Notes under the pieces: model-generated
The model's database searches: none
The model's input: the letters and a program-made list of their open reading frames with translations, nothing else
Told to the model about the DNA's origin: nothing
Shown here: positions 12,201 to 21,477 of the stretch, one piece after another
Position numbering within the stretch: position 1 is the first letter of the stretch
Layout of the letters: the number at the start of each line of letters is the position of its first letter
Program-made: the position numbers and the translations under genes
Assembly: GCA_907163375.1 (NCBI GenBank)
Contig: CAJQUW010007090.1
Location: 405,638 to 469,637 of the forward strand
Length of the DNA stretch: 64,000 bases
Source of the DNA: Prostheceraeus crozeri
Taxonomy: Eukaryota > Platyhelminthes > Polycladida > Euryleptidae
Direction of reading: 5' to 3'

Positions 12201-12600
12201 TAAATAAGACGATTAATTTTGAACTGCAACTAGCACTGAGCACTCTGTTATCACATTATGAAGTTTGCTGAGCTCATGTAGAGAAACATTGTTACCGTTT
12301 TACCGATTGCCGATATCTGCTTAATTAATTACAACATGCGTTTTTAGAATACAAACAATAAAATAAGATCTAAGAAGTTTCAACTTTCTTAGATATTCAT
12401 AACTTATGTGATAAAGATTTCATCAAAAGTGTGTCAAAATCAATGAGTTCATGTTGGTATCGTTCTGCATAATGGGTGATGCTATAGTTACGGGTTATTA
12501 TTTTCTTAATATTCCCAAAACATATGTTTGAAAAATGTAAATGAAAAATGTGGATAAATTATATTGTGAAAATAAATAAATGGTGCAAACAGCCCTCATA
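9265..12600. other. Intron or intergenic sequence, no gene called
   Basis: AT-rich sequence. A possible DNA-transposon end (TACAGGGTGCTCC) lies near 10,312, a ribozyme-like motif at 11,113-11,163, and a GC-richer patch at 11,340-11,480 is open on both strands but carries no recognisable motif. Confidence 0.35.
11113..11163 (+). ncRNA. Hammerhead-like relic with GAAACGTC
   Basis: The segment contains a GGG-loop-CCC hairpin (GGGTTTAGACCC) immediately followed by GAAACGTCGGC and a TGTATATA tail. A stem II followed by GAAAC and GTC is the layout of minimal type-I hammerhead ribozymes known in the pseudo-LTRs of Penelope-like elements. The usual CTGATGA before the hairpin is replaced by TTGAGAA, so activity is doubtful. 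I read it as the relic of an old Penelope-like insertion. No coding remnant is visible next to it. Confidence 0.35.
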
Positions 12601-12639
12601 AGGACAGATGGTACGTTCACAGTTATAAGACAGTCACAG

Positions 12640-12900
12640 CACCAACAGAGTCTCCAGATTCTTCCAGGACCACAAGCCGTGGTGATCACGTCCGCAGCAG
12701 TTCGATGATAGTTCGCACACAGAAGATAGGCTGCAACACCGTCAACGGCTCTCGCCGACAACTTCGCTTGGAGAGACCAGAATGCGTTAGCGGCCGTTGT
12801 TCATGCCGCGTTAAATACGTCTGTGAAGATTCGCTCACGGTCAGCTACCAATTGTTTGTTCATCCATTGTCTGATGACATGAGATGTCTACTGTCAGTCA
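12640..12900 (-). pseudogene. Unidentified GC-richer coding-like relic
   Basis: On the minus strand one frame reads VADRERIFTDVFNAA, then a TGA, then TAANAFWSLQAKLSARAVDG and onward for about 50 more residues with ordinary amino-acid use. The region is clearly GC-richer than the surrounding intron. I do not recognise the family. It may be a broken mobile-element gene or a decayed host retrocopy. It lies only ~110 bp from the insertion point of the Penelope-like array. Confidence 0.3.
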
Positions 12901-13007
12901 TGTACCGTAGATAGCTGACAAGCTGGACTTTTGCATGACATTGGAACTTGAAATGCATTCCGCGGAAAAGTTATTGCTCTAACAATGGAATGGAGATTGC
13001 TCTCACC

Positions 13008-13020
13008 AAAACAATAAAAC
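13008..13020 (+). repeat. Left 13-bp target-site duplication of Penelope-like array
   Basis: AAAACAATAAAAC directly abuts the left edge of the array and recurs exactly at 24,175-24,187, abutting its right edge. Confidence 0.8.
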
Positions 13021-13044
13021 TGTCTGAATAAACCCTGTGTCATC

Positions 13045-13341
13045 ATTAATTCAAGTTTGCGGAGCCAGGGTAACCAAAGGTCTTCGGTTGAGTAAAAACG
13101 TCATCTCATGCGTACGATGCATTTCGCTTGCCACCGGCAAGCATGGTCACGTTCTGAATTGACAAATCATGTACAGACAAAATAAACGCTAGAAATTCCA
13201 TGCATGATCAATAATCAACAAAGGTCAAAAAGATAAGTGTCCGAAGACTCTATGAAATCGATCTGTACAAAGTTACTACTCATTTTAGTCAAAAGTAAAA
13301 TAAGGAAAAGTTAAAATGAAATGAAAGACAAAAATGAAAGT
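13045..13341 (-). repeat. Penelope-like noncoding spacer (pseudo-LTR), left terminal
   Basis: The ~295-bp spacer that separates gene units in the array, here downstream of the leftmost gene. Beyond it the array continues for only 24 nt of the next gene start. The sequence is nearly identical to the spacers at 15,745, 18,468, 21,183 and 23,881. Confidence 0.85.
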
Positions 13342-15744
13342 CTAAAGCACTCCATTCCAAGCCGTACCGATATTGAAGTCACATTTGTTAACGCTGTTGT
13401 ACTTCCTAGACCATAGTGATTCCTTGATGAGACGTCTACGATGAAACGGCTCCCGATCCAGCGTCTCGCAATGTTCCCAGTCGATTCCATGGCCGGTGTC
13501 AAGAACATGGGCGGCGACTTCTGAATGTGTAGCAACATTTCTCACGTTACGTCGATGTTCTTTCACACGTTCCTCCACCGTTCTCGAGCTCTCTCCCACA
13601 TATGACCATCCGCAGCAGTCATCAGTACAGTTGAGGCGATAAACCACTCCGAACTGTTTGGGCTGTGTAGGTCTCTTCTTAACCAGCATATTCCTCAAGG
13701 TGGATACTGGTTTGTAAAAGGTCTTTATACCAAGTTTCTTCAGAGTACCTGAAATATTCTCTGCAAGTCGAGGGATGTATGGAATAATACATACATCAGC
13801 CACACTATTACCACCATCTTCGTCCTGTACATGCATATCACTGGATGTTGGAAGCTCAAATACACGCCTACTCTCACTTGAACTAAATCCATTCATCCGA
13901 AAAATTCTTTCCAAGTTACGGAGCTCACTGTCAAGTAATTCCGGAGAACAAATCGACCTAGCTCTGTGGCACATCGTCCGGACGAGTCCCTTGAAAACAC
14001 TTGGATGATGACAAGACGAACGGTTTAGATATAAATTTGTGTGAGTTGGCTTTCTATACACTTGATAAACAAGCCCGCCTTCATTCTTCTGGATCAGGAT
14101 GTCAAGGAAAGGAAGAGTCGAATCCACCTCAAGCTCCACAACAAACTGAATAGAAGGCCGCAGAGCGTTCAAAAACTCCACAAAGTCATTCAGTTCTTCC
14201 AGAGACAGAGTCCAGTGTACGATGATGTCATCCACGTAGCGATACCATAATTTAGGGAAATGGCGATTATGGTTGAGCGCTGACTCCTTAGCCACTTTCT
14301 CGAAATGATGCATATAAATGTTAGCCAAACTGCAGCTCAGACTACTTCCCATGGCTATACCGTCCGTCTGTAAATATAGATGGTCGCCAAATTGAAAGTA
14401 TGAATGCTTCACACACATATACAATACACTGATGAACTCATCCACCGTCAAAGGACAAATCGCACCAAAAGCATCGTCATTTCTTATTATGTCGGAAACC
14501 ACCATCAATGATTCATCCAAAGGGACATTCGTAAATAAGGAGTTGATGTCCAAACTCAACAGTAAGCCATGATTCAAATCATCGATCGATCCCAACTTCT
14601 GTATCAAATCTGAGGAATCCTTGATATATGAAGGACCTTTAGTAGCGAAAGGACGCAAATATTCTGCCAACATCTTTGAGACCGGTGCCAAAAGCGATCC
14701 CAGTGTACTAATTATTAGACGAAGAGGATTGCCAGTCTTGTGCACCTTTGGCAGTCCGTATAAATGTGGTATTTGGTAATGTGTCGGACACCACTTCAAC
14801 ATAGTTGGTCTGGATATTCGTCCGCTTTCCACTGCAGATTTTAAAAAACCATGAAGTTCTCTTCTCCATTTCTGCGAAGGATCTGTCGACAACCGCAAAT
14901 AGGGACCTGTACAGATCAATTGCTGGAGTTTGTGATGATATTCTGTCTTGTTCATTATTACCACGGCATTACCCTTGTCAGCAGGCAGGATGATTATATC
15001 ATCATTACTTCTCAAGGTTTTGATTGCCAGAGATTCACCCCTCGATAGGTTCATCTTCCTGGGTGGCTTGGTCCTTCTGACGGCTGCAGATATTTCTGTT
15101 CGAGCCCAAGACTTCAAATCGTTAGGCTGCTTGTAGATCGCACTCTCCACACTCGCTATAATATCACTGACAGGAATATGCTTAGGAGTAACGGCGAAGT
15201 TCAAGCCCTTGCTTAAAAGGCTTGTCTCAAATTCATTGAGTTCGTAATCACTTAAATTGATCACAACATTTGATCCAGTGTCAGTCTCCACGGCTTCATC
15301 TTTTCCATAAAGATAGCGTAATCGACTTAAGCGTCTCTCCAGGTACTTAGAGTGGCCACATTCCGCTTGATTTCGACTCATAGACAGAAAATCCCGAATA
15401 CGTTCATTGTCCTGCGAATCGCACACCATATGCAATAGACATGCACGGCGCGTTTTTAACTCGATATGCAGTCGATCAAAGTTGCCTTTAAGACGTGACC
15501 TTTCCTTCTTGACCATCATATTGCCAACTTTAGATTGTAACTTTTTATCATGTCTGAACCGTCCAGGTAAAGAACACCAGAGAGACCGTGGAACCATTCC
15601 TTCAGTTGCACAACTTTGAAACAATTTCAAACGTGATTTAAGTTTTATTAATTCAATTTCCTCTTTGATAACTGTTCGGAAGATGAGAACACACCTGCTC
15701 CCGTAGGTGTCCGTCAAGTGTCTGAATAAACCCTGTGTCATCAT
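13342..15744 (-). CDS. Penelope-like reverse transcriptase with GIY-YIG endonuclease, copy A
   Basis: An intact 800-residue reading frame. The first ~270 residues are a basic, helical N-terminal region. The reverse transcriptase core follows, with LYGLPKVHKTG near 350, motif A SLDINSLFTNVP near 400, motif B TDGIAMGSSLS near 460 and the catalytic YRYVDD at about 503-506. A conserved YRKPTHTNLYLN segment comes next. The C-terminus is a GIY-YIG-type nuclease: GVVY at ~699 and YVGESSRT at ~715, with LIKESLW near 774 and KYNS following. The gene order and the LDTGHGIDW stretch are typical of EN-plus Penelope/Poseidon-type elements, which copy RNA at nicked target DNA. ATG ATG at the start follows the spacer directly. 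This is the only copy that reads through whole. It has Leu where the sisters have Pro in LRPIIS. Confidence 0.92.
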   Translation of the reverse strand: MMTQGLFRHLTDTYGSRCVLIFRTVIKEEIELIKLKSRLKLFQSCATEGMVPRSLWCSLPGRFRHDKKLQSKVGNMMVKKERSRLKGNFDRLHIELKTRRACLLHMVCDSQDNERIRDFLSMSRNQAECGHSKYLERRLSRLRYLYGKDEAVETDTGSNVVINLSDYELNEFETSLLSKGLNFAVTPKHIPVSDIIASVESAIYKQPNDLKSWARTEISAAVRRTKPPRKMNLSRGESLAIKTLRSNDDIIILPADKGNAVVIMNKTEYHHKLQQLICTGPYLRLSTDPSQKWRRELHGFLKSAVESGRISRPTMLKWCPTHYQIPHLYGLPKVHKTGNPLRLIISTLGSLLAPVSKMLAEYLRPFATKGPSYIKDSSDLIQKLGSIDDLNHGLLLSLDINSLFTNVPLDESLMVVSDIIRNDDAFGAICPLTVDEFISVLYMCVKHSYFQFGDHLYLQTDGIAMGSSLSCSLANIYMHHFEKVAKESALNHNRHFPKLWYRYVDDIIVHWTLSLEELNDFVEFLNALRPSIQFVVELEVDSTLPFLDILIQKNEGGLVYQVYRKPTHTNLYLNRSSCHHPSVFKGLVRTMCHRARSICSPELLDSELRNLERIFRMNGFSSSESRRVFELPTSSDMHVQDEDGGNSVADVCIIPYIPRLAENISGTLKKLGIKTFYKPVSTLRNMLVKKRPTQPKQFGVVYRLNCTDDCCGWSYVGESSRTVEERVKEHRRNVRNVATHSEVAAHVLDTGHGIDWEHCETLDREPFHRRRLIKESLWSRKYNSVNKCDFNIGTAWNGVL

Positions 15745-16039
15745 TAATTCAAGTTTGCGGAGCCAGGGTAACCAAAGGTCTTCGGTTGAGTAAAAACGTC
15801 ATCTCATGCGTACGATGCATTTCGCTTGCCACCGGCAAGCATGGTCACGTTCTGAATTGACAAATCATGTACAGACAAAATAAACGCTAGAAATTCCATG
15901 CATGATCAATAATCAACAAAGGTCAAAAAGATAAGTGTCCGAAGACTCTATGAAATCGATCTGTACAAAGTTACTACTCATTTTAGTCAAAAGTAAAATA
16001 AGGAAAAGTTAAAATGAAATGAAAGACAAAAATGAAAGT
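15745..16039 (-). repeat. Penelope-like spacer between copies B and A
   Basis: Joins the end of copy B to the start of copy A with no intervening host DNA. It contains the hairpin GCTTGCC-GGT-GGCAAGC followed by GAAA that recurs in every spacer. Confidence 0.85.
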
Positions 16040-18443
16040 CTAAAGCACTCCATTCCAAGCCGTACCGATATTGAAGTCACATTTGTTAACGCTGTTGTAC
16101 TTCCTAGACCATAGTGATTCCTTGATGAGACGTCTACGATGAAACGGCTCCCGATCCAGCGTCTCGCAATGTTCCCAGTCGATTCCATGGCCGGTGTCAA
16201 GAACATGGGCGGCGACTTCTGAATGTGTAGCAACATTTCTCACGTTACGTCGATGTTCTTTCACACGTTCCTCCACCGTTCTCGAGCTCTCTCCCACATA
16301 TGACCATCCGCAGCAGTCATCAGTACAGTTGAGGCGATAAACCACTCCGAACTGTTTGGGCTGTGTAGGTCTCTTCTTAACCAGCATATTCCTCAAGGTG
16401 GATACTGGTTTGTAAAAGGTCTTTATACCAAGTTTCTTCAGAGTACCTGAAATATTCTCTGCAAGTCGAGGGATGTATGGAATAATACATACATCAGCCA
16501 CACTATTACCACCATCTTCGTCCTGTACATGCATATCACTGGATGTTGGAAGCTCAAATACACGCCTACTCTCACTTGAACTAAATCCATTCATCCGAAA
16601 AATTCTTTCCAAGTTACGGAGCTCACTGTCAAGTAATTCCGGAGAACAAATCGACCTAGCTCTGTGGCACATCGTCCGGACGAGTCCCTTGAAAACACTT
16701 GGATGATGACAAGACGAACGGTTTAGATATAAATTTGTGTGAGTTGGCTTTCTATACACTTGATAAACAAGCCCGCCTTCATTCTTCTGGATCAGGATGT
16801 CAAGGAAAGGAAGAGTCGAATCCACCTCAAGCTCCACAACAAACTGAATAGAAGGCCGCAGAGCGTTCAAAAACTCCACAAAGTCATTCAGTTCTTCCAG
16901 AGACAGAGTCCAGTGTACGATGATGTCATCCACGTAGCGATACCATAATTTAGGGAAATGGCGATTATGGTTGAGCGCTGACTCCTTAGCCACTTTCTCG
17001 AAATGATGCATATAAATGTTAGCCAAACTGCAGCTCAGACTACTTCCCATGGCTATACCGTCCGTCTGTAAATATAGATGGTCGCCAAATTGAAAGTATG
17101 AATGCTTCACACACATATACAATACACTGATGAACTCATCCACCGTCAAAGGACAAATCGCACCAAAAGCATCGTCATTTCTTATTATGTCGGAAACCAC
17201 CATCAATGATTCATCCAAAGGGACATTCGTAAAATAAGGAGTTGATGTCCAAACTCAACAGTAAGCCATGATTCAAATCATCGATCGATCCCAACTTCTG
17301 TATCAAATCTGAGGAATCCTTGATATATGAAGGACCTTTAGTAGCGAAAGGACGCAAATATTCTGCCAACATCTTTGAGACCGGTGCCAAAAGCGATCCC
17401 AGTGTACTAATTATTGGACGAAGAGGATTGCCAGTCTTGTGCACCTTTGGCAGTCCGTATAAATGTGGTATTTGGTAATGTGTCGGACACCACTTCAACA
17501 TAGTTGGTCTGGATATTCGTCCGCTTTCCACTGCAGATTTTAAAAAACCATGAAGTTCTCTTCTCCATTTCTGCGAAGGATCTGTCGACAACCGCAAATA
17601 GGGACCTGTACAGATCAATTGCTGGAGTTTGTGATGATATTCTGTCTTGTTCATTATTACCACGGCATTACCCTTGTCAGCAGGCAGGATGATTATATCA
17701 TCATTACTTCTCAAGGTTTTGATTGCCAGAGATTCACCCCTCGATAGGTTCATCTTCCTGGGTGGCTTGGTCCTTCTGACGGCTGCAGATATTTCTGTTC
17801 GAGCCCAAGACTTCAAATCGTTAGGCTGCTTGTAGATCGCACTCTCCACACTCGCTATAATATCACTGACAGGAATATGCTTAGGAGTAACGGCGAAGTT
17901 CAAGCCCTTGCTTAAAAGGCTTGTCTCAAATTCATTGAGTTCGTAATCACTTAAATTGATCACAACATTTGATCCAGTGTCAGTCTCCACGGCTTCATCT
18001 TTTCCATAAAGATAGCGTAATCGACTTAAGCGTCTCTCCAGGTACTTAGAGTGGCCACATTCCGCTTGATTTCGACTCATAGACAGAAAATCCCGAATAC
18101 GTTCATTGTCCTGCGAATCGCACACCATATGCAATAGACATGCACGGCGCGTTTTTAACTCGATATGCAGTCGATCAAAGTTGCCTTTAAGACGTGACCT
18201 TTCCTTCTTGACCATCATATTGCCAACTTTAGATTGTAACTTTTTATCATGTCTGAACCGTCCAGGTAAAGAACACCAGAGAGACCGTGGAACCATTCCT
18301 TCAGTTGCACAACTTTGAAACAATTTCAAACGTGATTTAAGTTTTATTAATTCAATTTCCTCTTTGATAACTGTTCGGAAGATGAGAACACACCTGCTCC
18401 CGTAGGTGTCCGTCAAGTGTCTGAATAAACCCTGTGTCATCAT
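16040..18443 (-). pseudogene. Penelope-like element gene, copy B
   Basis: Nearly identical to copy A over its whole length, with the same reverse transcriptase and GIY-YIG parts. It is open in two overlapping frames that meet at the reverse transcriptase motif A region, so it has one break relative to copy A. It shares with copy A the variants DDAFG and RELHGFLKS that distinguish the minus-strand arm from the plus-strand arm. The upstream spacer is cut short, because this copy's 5' end abuts the inversion point. Confidence 0.9.
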
Positions 18444-18467
18444 TAATTCAAGTGGTGAATGAATGAA
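18444..18467. other. Head-to-head inversion junction of the array
   Basis: Minus-arm sequence ends in ATTAATTCAAGT and plus-arm sequence resumes in GAATGGAGTGC, the last codons of the gene. Between them is about 11 nt (GGTGAATGAAT) that I cannot assign to either arm. Its GAAT and ATGA repeats may reflect microhomology or template-free addition. Confidence 0.7.
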
Positions 18468-18775
18468 TGGAGTGCTTTAGACTTTCATTTTTGTCTTTCA
18501 TTTCATTTTAACTTTTCCTTATTTTACTTTTGACTAAAATGAGTAGTAACTTTGTACAGATCGATTTCATAGAGTCTTCGGACACTTATCTTTTTGACCT
18601 TTGTTGATTATTGATCATGCATGGAATTTCTAGCGTTTATTTTGTCTGTACATGATTTGTCAATTCAGAACGTGACCATGCTTGCCGGTGGCAAGCGAAA
18701 TGCATCGTACGCATGAGATGACGTTTTTACTCAACCGAAGACCTTTGGTTACCCTGGCTCCGCAAACTTGAATTA
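18468..18775 (+). repeat. Penelope-like spacer upstream of copy C
   Basis: Starts within the last codons of a gene unit and runs to the start of copy C. A three-way-junction-like set of pairings lies at 18,669-18,725 (see the separate entry). Confidence 0.85.
18669..18725 (+). ncRNA. Hammerhead-like three-way junction in the spacer
   Basis: Pairings visible by eye: AACGT (18,669) with ACGTT (18,721) closing the structure; GCTTGCC with GGCAAGC across a GGT loop; GAAA at 18,697-18,700; and TGC with GCA around a 7-nt loop. The order stem I, stem II, GAAA, stem III, stem I is that of a type-I hammerhead ribozyme, known in Penelope-like elements. However, the segment expected to be CTGATGA is GACCAT here. 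Either it is a divergent or dead ribozyme or it is another structured RNA. The same sequence recurs in every spacer of the array. Confidence 0.35.
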
Positions 18776-21182
18776 ATGATGACACAGGGTTTATTCAGAC
18801 ACTTGACGGACACCTACGGGAGCAGGTGTGTTCTCATCTTCCGAACAGTTATCAAAGAGGAAATTGAATTAATAAAACTTAAATCACGTTTGAAATTGTT
18901 TCAAAGTTGTGCAACTGAAGGAATGGTTCCACGGTCTCTCTGGTGTTCTTTACCTGGACGGTTCAGACATGATAAAAAGTTACAATCTAAAGTTGGCAAT
19001 ATGATGGTCAAGAAGGAAAGGTCACGTCTTAAAGGCAACTTTGATCGACTGCATATCGAGTTAAAAACGCGCCGTGCATGTCTATTGCATATGGTGTGCG
19101 ATTCGCAGGACAATGAACGTATTCGGGATTTTCTGTCTATGAGTCGAAATCAAGCGGAATGTGGCCACTCTAAGTACCTGGAGAGACGCTTAAGTCGATT
19201 ACGCTATCTTTATGGAAAAGATGAAGCCGTGGAGACTGACACTGGATCAAATGTTGTGATCAATTTAAGTGATTACGAACTCAATGAATTTGAGACAAGC
19301 CTTTTAAGCAAGGGCTTGAACTTCGCCGTTACTCCTAAGCATATTCCTGTCAGTGATATTATAGCGAGTGTGGAGAGTGCGATCTACAAGCAGCCTAACG
19401 ATTTGAAGTCTTGGGCTCGAACAGAAATATCTGCAGCCGTCAGAAGGACCAAGCCACCCAGGAAGATGAACCTATCGAGGGGTGAATCTCTGGCAATCAA
19501 AACCTTGAGAAGTAATGATGATATAATCATCCTGCCTGCTGACAAGGGTAATGCCGTGGTAATAATGAACAAGACAGAATATCATCACAAACTCCAGCAA
19601 TTGATCTGTACAGGTCCCTATTTGCGGTTGTCGACAGATCCTTCGCAGAAATGGAGAAGAGAACTTCTTGGTTTTTTTTTAAAATCTGCAGTGGAAAGCG
19701 GACGAATATCCAGACCAACTATGTTGAAGTGGTGTCCGACACATTACCAAATACCACATTTATACGGACTGCCAAAGGTGCACAAGACTGGCAATCCTCT
19801 TCGTCCAATAATTAGTACACTGGGATCGCTTTTGGCACCGGTCTCAAAGATGTTGGCAGAATATTTGCGTCCTTTCGCTACTAAAGGTCCTTCATATATC
19901 AAGGATTCCTCAGATTTGATACAGAAGTTTGGGATCGATCGATGATTTGAATCATGGCTTACTGTTGAGTTTGGACATCAACTCCTTATTTACGAATGTC
20001 CCTTTGGATGAATCATTGATGGTGGTTTCCGACATAATAAGAAATGACGATCCTTTTGGTGCGATTTGTCCTTTGACGGTGGATGAGTTCATCAGTGTAT
20101 TGTATATGTGTGTGAAGCATTCATACTTTCAATTTGGCGACCATCTATATTTACAGACGGACGGTATAGCCATGGGAAGTAGTCTGAGCTGCAGTTTGGC
20201 TAACATTTATATGCATCATTTCGAGAAAGTGGCTAAGGAGTCAGCGCTCAACCATAATCGCCATTTCCCTAAATTATGGTATCGCTACGTGGATGACATC
20301 ATCGTACACTGGACTCTGTCTCTGGAAGAACTGAATGACTTTGTGGAGTTTTTGAACGCTCTGCGGCCTTCTATTCAGTTTGTTGTGGAGCTTGAGGTGG
20401 ATTCGACTCTTCCTTTCCTTGACATCCTGATCCAGAAGAATGAAGGCGGGCTTGTTTATCAAGTGTATAGAAAGCCAACTCACACAAATTTATATCTAAA
20501 CCGTTCGTCTTGTCATCATCCAAGTGTTTTCAAGGGACTCGTCCGGACGATGTGCCACAGAGCTAGGTCGATTTGTTCTCCGGAATTACTTGACAGTGAG
20601 CTCCGTAACTTGGAAAGAATTTTTCGGATGAATGGATTTAGTTCAAGTGAGAGTAGGCGTGTATTTGAGCTTCCAACATCCAGTGATATGCATGTACAGG
20701 ACGAAGATGGTGGTAATAGTGTGGCTGATGTATGTATTATTCCATACATCCCTCGACTTGCAGAGAATATTTCAGGTACTCTGAAGAAACTTGGTATAAA
20801 GACCTTTTACAAACCAGTATCCACCTTGAGGAATATGCTGGTTAAGAAGAGACCTACACAGCCCAAACAGTTCGGAGTGGTTTATCGCCTCAACTGTACT
20901 GATGACTGCTGCGGATGGTCATATGTGGGAGAGAGCTCGAGAACGGTGGAGGAACGTGTGAAAGAACATCGACGTAACGTGAGAAATGTTGCTACACATT
21001 CAGAAGTCGCCGCCCATGTTCTTGACACCGGCCATGGAATCGACTGGGAACATTGCGAGACGCTGGATCGGGAGCCGTTTCATCGTAGACGTCTCATCAA
21101 GGAATCACTATGGTCTAGGAAGTACAACAGCGTTAACAAATGTGACTTCAATATCGGTACGGCTTGGAATGGAGTGCTTTAG
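18776..21182 (+). pseudogene. Penelope-like element gene, copy C
   Basis: Plus-strand copy with the same domains as copy A: the first ~390 residues in one frame, then motif A through the GIY-YIG end in an overlapping frame, so one break. It shares with copy D the plus-arm variants DDPFG and RELLGFFLKS. The latter arises in a run of eight or more T. The C-terminal nuclease reads as in copy A. Confidence 0.9.
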
Positions 21183-21477
21183 ACTTTCATTTTTGTCTTT
21201 CATTTCATTTTAAACTTTTCCTTATTTTACTTTTGACTAAAATGAGTAGTAACTTTGTACAGATCGATTTCATAGAGTCTTCGGACACTTATCTTTTTGA
21301 CCTTTGTTGATTATTGATCATGCAAGAATTTCTAGCGTTTATTTTGTCTGTACATGATTTGTCAATTCAGAACGTGACCATGCTTGCCGGTGGCAAGCGA
21401 AATGCATCGTACGCATGAGATGACGTTTTTACTCAACCGAAGACCTTTGGTTACCCTGGCTCCGCAAACTTGAATTA
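21183..21477 (+). repeat. Penelope-like spacer between copies C and D
   Basis: Seamless junction between two tandem gene units. It differs from the other spacers by a few small length changes. Confidence 0.85.

Noticed and set aside
13775-15619. Open frames of 60-77 codons antisense to the Penelope-like genes (also the mirrored sets at 16.5-18.3, 18.9-20.7 and 21.6-23.8 kb)
   Set aside because: They lie wholly opposite a conserved coding frame and recur only because the copies are duplicated; no independent motif.
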